Assembly: GCA_902363125.1 (NCBI GenBank)
Contig: CABIZD010000020.1
Coordinates: 1-29,450 of the forward strand
Source of the DNA: Coriobacteriaceae bacterium
Lineage (GTDB): Bacteria; Actinomycetota; Coriobacteriia; Coriobacteriales; Coriobacteriaceae
Length of the DNA stretch: 29,450 nt
Direction of reading: 5' to 3'
The first letter of the stretch is position 1; the number at the start of each line of letters is the position of its first letter. The translations under genes and the position numbers were made by a program. A model generated the notes under the pieces. It searched no databases. It worked only from the letters and a program-made list of their open reading frames with translations, and was not told the DNA's origin. Positions 8,762 through 14,322 of this stretch are shown here, in pieces.

Positions 8762-8800
8762 AAGCAGGGGCGGACCGACCGTTGTCGATCCGCCCCGCTT
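8762..8800. repeat. Hairpin before the mobilization operon; transfer-origin or terminator candidate
   Basis: GGGGCGGA (8767-8774) pairs with TCCGCCCC (8789-8796). A further AAGC/GCTT pairing across one bulged base extends the stem, around a 14-base loop. It fills the 82-bp gap between the 152-residue gene and the relaxosome gene. Transfer origins commonly lie in such a gap, but on the minus strand the stem also leads into TTTC, so a terminator is equally possible. No nick site can be assigned. Confidence 0.55.
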
Positions 8801-8805
8801 GAGCC

Positions 8806-9264
8806 CTACTCGTCTTCGAGAAGGACGTTGGGATAGCCCTCGGGCGCCTGGTCTGCCGGGAGGGGAGGATAGGCGACAAGCTTGTTCACGACTCCCGTCG
8901 CATCGAGGTCCAGGATGCTATCGATACCGCGGAGGACGCTGTCCGGGGTGTAAGAGCGATCGCCGCTGCGGGCGACCCCGACGATGACCCTGGCGAGCTC
9001 GCGGGGGTCGATGCCGGGCCAGCGCCTGGCGATTTCCGCGACGATGGCGGGCGCGACGTAAGGGATGTTGGGGACGGAGGAGTGGGACGCGATGACGAAG
9101 GCGCCGGGGATGCCCTCGATCTTCTCTGCGGGCTCGATAACGATGGGCTGGACGCCGTAGGTGCTCCAGCCGTCGAGCAGGCATTCGGCGTCCGAGGGGA
9201 TGCGGAAGGAGTGGCCGTTGAGGGTGAGGGGCTTGTGGTTCTTATCGGCACTTTTCTTGGGCAT
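8806..9264 (-). CDS. Unknown small acidic protein of the mobile element
   Basis: A 152-residue soluble protein with no family that I recognise. The N terminus is basic (MPKKSADKNHK) and the C terminus acidic (LLEDE). A central helical region (IVAEIARRWPGIDPRELARV, then DSVLRGIDSILDL) is the most structured-looking part. The start is firm: ATG with AAAGGA about 6 bases upstream. It is transcribed with the mobilization module but separated by hairpins on both sides. Its central layout resembles that of the next upstream gene, which hints at a shared origin. Roles in replication, maintenance or defence evasion are all conceivable; nothing in the sequence decides. Confidence 0.7.
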   Translation of the reverse strand: MPKKSADKNHKPLTLNGHSFRIPSDAECLLDGWSTYGVQPIVIEPAEKIEGIPGAFVIASHSSVPNIPYVAPAIVAEIARRWPGIDPRELARVIVGVARSGDRSYTPDSVLRGIDSILDLDATGVVNKLVAYPPLPADQAPEGYPNVLLEDE

Positions 9265-9287
9265 GGTTTTCCTTTCGATGTGAGAGG

Positions 9288-9311
9288 GCCGCCGCCCGCT
9301 CGGGCGGCGGC
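9288..9311. repeat. 11-bp GC hairpin between two unknown genes
   Basis: GCCGCCGCCCG (9288-9298) is perfectly complementary to CGGGCGGCGGC (9301-9311), leaving a minimal loop. It lies between the stop of one unknown gene and the ribosome binding site of the next on the minus strand. There is no U-tract, so it may be a 3'-end stabiliser or pause site rather than a classic terminator. Confidence 0.65.
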
Positions 9312-9321
9312 GTACGATGGG

Positions 9322-9786
9322 CTAGTCGTCGATGTCCTCGACGGTGAAGAGGGGCAAGGGGGCGCGATCGGCGAGTCCAATGGGGACCGCGCCGAAGACA
9401 CCGAGTTCCTGGGTGATGTCCTCGAGTCGAGCCGCGAAGCGTTTGACAAACGCGTCGTGCGCCGCGCCGGTGCCGTTGACGACATAGGCGCGAGCTGCGA
9501 TCTTGACAAGCTCGTAGTCGGGGATGCCATAGCACTCGTCGATGGCAGCGAGACAATCCATCGCGTCGACGGCCTCGTCAGTGGGGCTAAACGCCATGAA
9601 AGTGCGGGGAACGTTCGGAATCGCCTGCTTGAACTGCGGGATCCAGACGCTCTGGGCGTCTTCGGTGTGCTCGGGGTTGAGGACGGGGGTGTCCTGGCTG
9701 CCATGGTAGACATAGCGCTTCTTGGCGGTGTCGAAGACAAGGGCCGGACCGCTGTCCGTCTGGACTACGACAGTCTGATGCCGCAT
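9322..9786 (-). CDS. Unknown small acidic protein of the mobile element
   Basis: A 154-residue soluble protein that I do not recognise. The N terminus is beta-rich (HQTVVVQTDSGPALVFDTAK), followed by two helical segments around residues 75-130 (AVDAMDCLAAIDECYGIPDY, then FVKRFAARLEDITQELG), and it ends acidic (TVEDIDD). The start is well supported by AGGAGGT about 6 bases before ATG 9786. It belongs to the leftward gene set of the element. The segment GIPDYELVKIAARAYVV has the same spacing to its downstream helix as GIDPRELARVIVGVA in the following gene, so the two may be diverged paralogues. Confidence 0.7.
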   Translation of the reverse strand: MRHQTVVVQTDSGPALVFDTAKKRYVYHGSQDTPVLNPEHTEDAQSVWIPQFKQAIPNVPRTFMAFSPTDEAVDAMDCLAAIDECYGIPDYELVKIAARAYVVNGTGAAHDAFVKRFAARLEDITQELGVFGAVPIGLADRAPLPLFTVEDIDD

Positions 9787-9844
9787 AAGTACCTCCTAAA
9801 TGTTGAGACGTATAGAAAAGCTGCTAATGGCGAATACCGCTGTA

Positions 9845-9861
9845 GGGCGGAGCTCGCGCCC
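9845..9861. repeat. Short GC hairpin after the DnaC-like gene
   Basis: GGGCG (9845-9849) pairs with CGCCC (9857-9861) around a 7-base loop, about 10 bp beyond the stop of the DnaC-like gene. It has no U-tract. It follows the same pattern as the other gaps in this module. Confidence 0.4.
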
Positions 9862-9870
9862 TCGTGCTGG

Positions 9871-10503
9871 TCACGACTGCCTCCCTTCGCGCACCCCGGC
9901 GCTAATCAGCTTGATGAGCTCGTGTATGCGTTCGGGGTTTCCTCCGGCTGCCCCAAGCGCTCGGCCGACGCTTTTTCCGGTGAACGTTGATGCGAACAAG
10001 GTTGCGCGTTTGTGGCGTCGACGGTCGCCGAGCAGCTCGAGGAGCGCGTCAGTCTCCTCGCGCATACGGCTGGCCCCGACGTCTGCGATGACGAGTACGG
10101 GAGGGTCGCGATAGGGGTCGACGGCGTGCGATTTTGAGTTCGGGCCAAAGAGCTCGCCGCCGTTCCAGGCTTTGGCGAGCTCCGGCGCGCTTGTGAAAGA
10201 GGTGCGCTCGCATGAGGACATCGCGATGGCAACGGCTTCCGCAGCCGCAGCGTTATCGTCGTCGCGGGCAATCCAAATCCACGCGCCGGCGGAGAGGCGC
10301 GCAGACTCTTCTTCTTTTGCGGTTGCGGTCTTGGCGGCAAAGATGACGGCGGCGCGCTCGGCAATGAGCTCGGGGGTGTTCGGGGGGATGCGATGGGCGT
10401 TGCGACGGGGGCCGCGCAGCGCCTGCCAGGCCTTGGGTGTAATGACGGTGCCGAGGGTGTCGTAATAGTTTTTGGTCGCGGGCAGACCCTCGTAGTCAAT
10501 CAC
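9871..10503 (-). CDS. DnaC-like AAA+ protein without a Walker A motif
   Basis: About 210 residues starting at GTG 10503, just after the stop of the Xis-like gene, with GGTGAG in front. The layout follows helicase loaders of the DnaC/IstB type: a hydrophobic strand AWIWIA (74-79) where the P-loop strand should lie, TSFTSAPELAKAW (101-113), Walker B-like VLVIADVG (136-143), and ATLFASTFTGKSV (167-179) at the sensor-1 position. The P-loop itself is replaced by ARDDDNAAAAEA, with no GxxGxGKT. If the assignment holds, it binds a partner or DNA without ordinary ATP turnover. The longer open frame to 10662 shadows the neighbouring gene. A role in replication of the excised element is plausible by analogy with other integrative elements. 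Confidence 0.65.
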   Translation of the reverse strand: MIDYEGLPATKNYYDTLGTVITPKAWQALRGPRRNAHRIPPNTPELIAERAAVIFAAKTATAKEEESARLSAGAWIWIARDDDNAAAAEAVAIAMSSCERTSFTSAPELAKAWNGGELFGPNSKSHAVDPYRDPPVLVIADVGASRMREETDALLELLGDRRRHKRATLFASTFTGKSVGRALGAAGGNPERIHELIKLISAGVREGRQS

Positions 10504-10504
10504 G

Positions 10505-10711
10505 CTACTCACCGCCCTTGCCGCGCAGGGCGCTGAGAAAGGCGTTGAGATCGCGCTCATAAATATATGTGCGACGGCAAAGGTAGATGCCCATGCCGGT
10601 GCGAGCGATGAGCTGGCCGGCGGTGTCGGGGGTGAGATGCAGCTTGTCGGCGACCTCATCACGGGTGAGAATCGGGCCGTTCTGGATGTCGGGCGTTTCG
10701 TTGTCGTCCAT
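10505..10711 (-). CDS. Excisionase-like helix-turn-helix protein
   Basis: A 68-residue protein with a winged or MerR-type helix-turn-helix: LTRDEVADKLHLTPDTAGQL (residues 15-34) is the DNA-binding helix pair, and RRTYIYERDLNAFL matches the wing and closing helix of the HTH_17/excisionase family. AAGGAGG lies 7 bases before ATG 10711. It is the first gene of the leftward set and is divergent from the zinc-knuckle gene, with 116 bp between them. It probably acts as directionality factor for the integrase, as regulator of the leftward operon, or both. Confidence 0.75.
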   Translation of the reverse strand: MDDNETPDIQNGPILTRDEVADKLHLTPDTAGQLIARTGMGIYLCRRTYIYERDLNAFLSALRGKGGE

Positions 10712-10784
10712 GTGAATGCCTCCTTCGGTATGTGTGGTACGGGACGGGAACTGCTCCGTGACTACACAATGCCGCCAGTGGGCA

Positions 10785-10821
10785 TAAACCGGGGTATTAC
10801 ATCACCTATTACGGGGGTTTA
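10785..10821. promoter_or_regulatory. Operator-like repeats in the divergent intergenic region
   Basis: TAAACC (10785-10790) and GGTTTA (10816-10821) form an inverted repeat. Between them TATTAC occurs twice, 12 bp apart in direct orientation, each next to a G-run. The site lies between the divergent Xis-like and zinc-knuckle genes, close to the start of the latter. A repressor or Xis binding site is the natural reading, but no protein can be assigned. Confidence 0.4.
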
Positions 10822-10827
10822 CCTGCG

Positions 10828-12258
10828 ATGATGCTTATCAATATTTTTAAAAACAAGATTGAATCGCTGCTGACCGACGTCAAGAGTGACGAATCGGACT
10901 CAAGGACTATCGACGTTGTGGAGGAGGGAGAGTCGTCTTTGCCGCCTGAAGATGAATGGCGAGATTGGCCGATTATGCCGCTTGATCCCGCGACCGGTCA
11001 GGTTCAGGTCGGTTATAAGACGAGGGACGGGCTTGAATTTCACGAGAACGGTCGTCTCGTTCCGGACGTTGCGGGCGAGAGTGCTGGCGATCACATGAGC
11101 TTCACCTATCGCGAAGAGTCAATCGGTATGCCGAACAGGCCGTCGAGTGTGGAAATAGACGCGCCGGGGGCGGACAAGGACCTTGCTTTCGGCCTGATTC
11201 GCTCCGTGGTTCTTGACGGTCTTCCGGAAGGCGTTCTGCCGTCTTGTAAATTGGAAGATTACGGAAGCGTTGGTGCAATGCTGCTCGCCCTGTCAGAAGT
11301 GCCGGCACCGGTTTGCCGCGTCGACGACGCGCCGCATCCCGGTGACAAGGCTTCCAACATCGACCCTTGGGAGAGATTCGCTGCCGCGGCGCGCGTAACC
11401 GGTCCTTTGCTTGGCTTTGTGGGGAGAGTCGGTCCCTATGAAATCGACGAACCGCTTGATGCCTGGCTTTCGGTCGTCGGGGCAATGAAGATTTCCTCCC
11501 TGGCTTCGTCGGTCGAGATGGGTTCGCCGTCTTCGCTGGGGGTTTTGGATCCCTATTGGCGCGTGTATTGCTTTGGCAACATTGAGGCAAATAAAACCGC
11601 GTACGTGGTTCTCACCAACCTGCAAATCCCTAGCGACCATGAGTTTAGGGATGGTTTCGTGGGCGGACTTAAGCGCGGTGGCGAGTGGACGGTGATCAAT
11701 GAAAGGATTGAGCCCGGAACTGCCATGGTCGAGCGTTCGTATGTCAGGTGGTGCAAGAACGATACATTGTCCTTTATGGAGACGGTTGGGGAAACTGACT
11801 TTCCAGGTCCGTCTTTTGTTGCAAGGGTGCCTGGTGATGCTCTCAGGGGGCTCGACGAGTCTTCCGAGCGCGTTCTCAAGACCGAGGAATCCCTGGCCTC
11901 GCATCTGGTGCAGGACATGACGGAGTGGTTCTCGCGCTGCGCGGGTTATAGGTGGAGGAGAATCCTCGAGCCCAAGCGGCAGAGTCCGACGCAGATGGCT
12001 AATGGCATCATCGATTATGGTCGCGGCTCCTCTTTCGACCTTTGCGTGCCCGATGCTGCTACACGCCTTTGGGTTGCGCTTGCAAAGAGCTATTCGGTTG
12101 ATGTCGTCAAAATATGCGAGCACTGTGGCCGGCCGTTCGCCGACACCGCAAACGGCAAATCGCGATGCTGTTCAGAGGAATGCACGAGAGCAAAGAACGC
12201 CAGGAATAGCAGGAAGAGGGCGAACGCGAGGCGAAACGCATCGAACGCGAAGGGCTGA
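10828..12258 (+). CDS. Unknown 476-residue protein with C-terminal CGNR-like zinc knuckle
   Basis: The only rightward gene within the mobile module. The C terminus holds four zinc-ligand cysteines, Cys430, Cys433, Cys448 and Cys452 (CEHCGRPFADT, then CSEEC), followed by a basic tail rich in Arg, Asn and Lys. Spacing and wording resemble the CGNR zinc finger (CxxCxxxFxDxS, then CSxxxC) found at the C terminus of ABATE-type regulators. The first ~400 residues are acidic, without membrane segments, and not recognisable to me. ATG 10828 has no clear ribosome binding site, so the start is uncertain by a codon. It ends 2 bp from the convergent integrase stop. It could be the element's regulator or a cargo gene. 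Confidence 0.7.
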   Translation: MMLINIFKNKIESLLTDVKSDESDSRTIDVVEEGESSLPPEDEWRDWPIMPLDPATGQVQVGYKTRDGLEFHENGRLVPDVAGESAGDHMSFTYREESIGMPNRPSSVEIDAPGADKDLAFGLIRSVVLDGLPEGVLPSCKLEDYGSVGAMLLALSEVPAPVCRVDDAPHPGDKASNIDPWERFAAAARVTGPLLGFVGRVGPYEIDEPLDAWLSVVGAMKISSLASSVEMGSPSSLGVLDPYWRVYCFGNIEANKTAYVVLTNLQIPSDHEFRDGFVGGLKRGGEWTVINERIEPGTAMVERSYVRWCKNDTLSFMETVGETDFPGPSFVARVPGDALRGLDESSERVLKTEESLASHLVQDMTEWFSRCAGYRWRRILEPKRQSPTQMANGIIDYGRGSSFDLCVPDAATRLWVALAKSYSVDVVKICEHCGRPFADTANGKSRCCSEECTRAKNARNSRKRANARRNASNAKG

Positions 12259-12259
12259 T

Positions 12260-13552
12260 TTAATTTGAAAGTAAGTTGCCGATGGTGTTTGCGGCGGCCT
12301 GGTCCTTGGCGGCAATTGCGTGTGCATAGGTGTCTAGCGTGAGCTTGACGGTGCTGTGCCCGAGGCGGCTGCTGACGGTTTTGATGTCGACGTTCTCTCC
12401 GATCAGCAACGTTGCCTGCGTGTGCCTGAGCATGTGTGGGGTCAGGCCGGAGTACTTTGTACCTCGAGCGTACGTCTTTCCGTCTCGCTCAATGTAGTGC
12501 GTAATTTCTCTGAACTGCCCAAAGCCATAGTCCGAGCACCATTCGCGGAACCATCGCGAAAAGCAGTTTGGGTCCATGTGCGCGATGGCGACTGGCCCCC
12601 TCTTTCCTTTTTTGTCATCTTTAGTTTTAGCCCTCGTGTTTCTTTGGGGATCGACTAATGTGTGCACAATCGGGGTGCCAGAAGCCTGTTCGAGGTCGAC
12701 TTCGGCGAGAAGCGTGCGCTGAAGCTCGCGCCAGGCGGCGAGCCTCTCGAGTGCAAGCGGGCTCAAAGAGACGGACCTTTTTCCCGTTGAGCTCTTTGGG
12801 TCTCTGACCAGCTTGTCGGCGGCATACTGTCCGTCGATGCGGACATAGCCGTCGCCAAAATGGACGTCGCCCCATCTGAGTCCGAGCATCTCTCCGCGGC
12901 GCATGCCGGTATCGAGCAACAGGAGAGTGCCTATTCTGTGGGAGTCCATCTCCTGTGAAAGGAGGAGGGAGAGAAGCCTCCGGGCTTCATCGAGGGAAAG
13001 AGCCTGCCTCTCTTTTCCTTTGGGCCGCGGGATGACGGTGCCGGCGCAGGGGTTCTTGACAATCAAGTCGTCAAGCATGGCGGCCTTCATAATCTGATTC
13101 AGTTTTACACTGATTTTATGCAGCTCAGATTCGGAGAATCTTCCACTTTTGCGGGCTTCAGCATAACCGGCGTTTATTATGTGGGGCCTCAGGTCCTTTA
13201 CGGGATAATTGCCGAAAAGCTCCTGAATTTCCTTAATTTCAAGCTCTTCGCGGTCAAGGGCAAGCGGGCTGATGGTCTCGGCGTCCACGCGATCGTCGTG
13301 GAACTCTTTGGTGTACTGATAAACGGTCTTATCGGGGTCTTTGATGGTGAGCCCGCTATTGAGCTCAGCCTTATATGCTTCGAGCTCGGCTCTCAATTCC
13401 GACTTGTTCTTCGCATAGACCTTTCGGCGAGGTGAGTACCTATATTTGCCGGTAACGGGGTCTTTGCCCATGTTGTGCCTGATATAGTAGACGTTTTTCT
13501 GCGTCTTGCTTTTAAGGGCGCTTCCCTTACCAACGACAAGAGGCCTGCTCAT
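12260..13552 (-). CDS. int: Tyrosine recombinase integrase
   Basis: A 430-residue phage/ICE-type integrase that would insert and, with Xis, excise the element. The N-terminal ~70 residues look like an arm-binding domain (VYYIRHNMGKDPVTGKYRY), followed by a SAM-like core-binding domain (about 75-170). The catalytic domain shows Arg218 (TGMRRGE), His373-x-x-Arg376 (HMLR), His399 (LGH) and the nucleophile Tyr409 (LDTYAH). AAAGGA lies 8 bases before ATG 13552. It points away from the attachment site, whose core begins 275 bp upstream of the gene; that is the usual arrangement for tRNA-targeting elements. All catalytic residues are present, so the element may still be mobile. Confidence 0.95.
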   Translation of the reverse strand: MSRPLVVGKGSALKSKTQKNVYYIRHNMGKDPVTGKYRYSPRRKVYAKNKSELRAELEAYKAELNSGLTIKDPDKTVYQYTKEFHDDRVDAETISPLALDREELEIKEIQELFGNYPVKDLRPHIINAGYAEARKSGRFSESELHKISVKLNQIMKAAMLDDLIVKNPCAGTVIPRPKGKERQALSLDEARRLLSLLLSQEMDSHRIGTLLLLDTGMRRGEMLGLRWGDVHFGDGYVRIDGQYAADKLVRDPKSSTGKRSVSLSPLALERLAAWRELQRTLLAEVDLEQASGTPIVHTLVDPQRNTRAKTKDDKKGKRGPVAIAHMDPNCFSRWFREWCSDYGFGQFREITHYIERDGKTYARGTKYSGLTPHMLRHTQATLLIGENVDIKTVSSRLGHSTVKLTLDTYAHAIAAKDQAAANTIGNLLSN

Positions 13553-13595
13553 GTGCCGATCCTTTGGTCAAATGAATACGAGTGTGACTCCATGG

Positions 13596-13682
13596 CTGCG
13601 TGGCATACGCTCGGAGCAGCACGCCCGTGCGGCCCGTGAAGCGGGCGCTTCGGGTGCGCTGCTCCGAGCGTATGCCACGCAG
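13596..13682. repeat. 25-bp perfect inverted repeat upstream of int
   Basis: Positions 13596-13620 and 13658-13682 are perfectly complementary, with a 37-base spacer that can form a further GCCCG/CGGGC hairpin. The palindrome occupies the int upstream region, 44 to 130 bp before the start codon and between int and the attachment core. It could insulate int from tRNA transcription, attenuate int expression, or be a small inserted element. Confidence 0.85.
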
Positions 13683-13784
13683 TGGCGGAAGTCAAGTTTT
13701 CAGTGGTCGAATTTTGGTCGAAATTGAACAGAACCGATATTTGGGGTTTTTGGAAGAAATGCATATCTACCTGCTTATATAACG

Positions 13785-13811
13785 GTGTCAAGCGGTATCA
13801 AAGAGTGTCAA
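13785..13811 (+). repeat. Three 10-bp-phased repeats, candidate integrase arm sites
   Basis: GTGTCAA (13785), GTATCAA (13795) and GTGTCAA (13805) recur at exactly one helical turn. They lie on the element side of the attachment core, 16 bp from its start. That phasing and position fit arm-type binding sites for the integrase N-terminal domain or sites for Xis. Confidence 0.6.
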
Positions 13812-13826
13812 ATAGTTTGGAAACTA

Positions 13827-13875
13827 CGGGCTCATAACCCGGAGGTCGTAGGTTCAAATCCTGCCCCCGCGACCA
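13827..13875 (+). other. attR: 3' half of an initiator tRNA-fMet gene
   Basis: The sequence holds a full anticodon arm with loop CTCATAA (anticodon CAU), the T arm (GTAGG, TTCAAAT, CCTGC), the 3' acceptor strand CCCCGCG and an encoded ACCA end. Three consecutive G-C pairs in the anticodon stem mark it as an initiator. The matching 5' half (a CGCGGGG start and D arm) is absent: the bases to the left are element DNA. This is the expected product of integration with crossover in or near the anticodon arm. The intact tRNA should sit at the far end of the element, left of the window. Confidence 0.85.
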
Positions 13876-13884
13876 AGAACTTGC

Positions 13885-13914
13885 AGCTCGTCGGCCTAGC
13901 CGGCGAGCTTTTTT
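13885..13914 (+). terminator. Rho-independent terminator of the interrupted tRNA gene
   Basis: An 11-bp stem (13885-13895 with 13899-13909, one T-G pair), a 3-base loop and a run of six T. It begins 10 bp after the tRNA CCA end and was presumably the native tRNA terminator. Confidence 0.85.
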
Positions 13915-13969
13915 GTTATCGCGGGACTGTGTTTTCGGTCCAATTCTCGGCCTCTCAAACAAAATCTCA

Positions 13970-14186
13970 ATCTGTAACATCTAGACCCGATTTGGGCGGA
14001 TAGGTGTTACAGATCTAGATATTCCGGTGGGTTGGGCCCCGTTTGTCTAAATCTGTAACACGAGGAACGGATTTTGCCGAGTTGTTGTTACAGATTGAGA
14101 TCTTTCGGCAGGCCAGATTGGTTTGTCTCGATCTGTAACAGTAAGACCCGGTTTTGCCGAGTAACTGTTACAGATCGAGACAAACC
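13970..14186. repeat. Three hairpin units in tandem at an ~80-bp period
   Basis: ATCTGTAACA begins at 13970, 14051 and 14131, and each copy pairs with a following TGTTACAGAT (14005-14014, 14086-14095 and the third arm). The third unit has perfect 23-bp arms (14120-14142 with 14164-14186). The loops are also related (GACCCG or GAACGG, then TTTTGCCGA). It is not a CRISPR: there are only three units, and the repeats are themselves hairpins. The array lies between the tRNA terminator and the flavoenzyme gene. Confidence 0.85.
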
Positions 14187-14322
14187 GACGGGCCGCCCCG
14201 TTCCATCCACCTGCCGCCACCTGATATTCGCCGATTTTCGTTGTGCCGCCGTGCCCCCATGCCATATCCTCTAGACAACTACGCGGCATCATCGCCGCCG
14301 CGCCTACAAGAGAGGAATGTCC

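Noticed and set aside
13799..13875. Complete tRNA-Met gene
   Set aside because: The 5' bases (CAAAGAG) cannot pair with the CCCCGCG acceptor strand, and no normal D arm is present.
13785..14003. 72-codon frame containing NPEVVGSNPAPATK
   Set aside because: This is the usual spurious translation of a tRNA 3' half and the sequence after it.
13970..14186. CRISPR array
   Set aside because: Only three units; the repeats are hairpins with related loops rather than identical repeats with unique spacers, and no cas genes are present.
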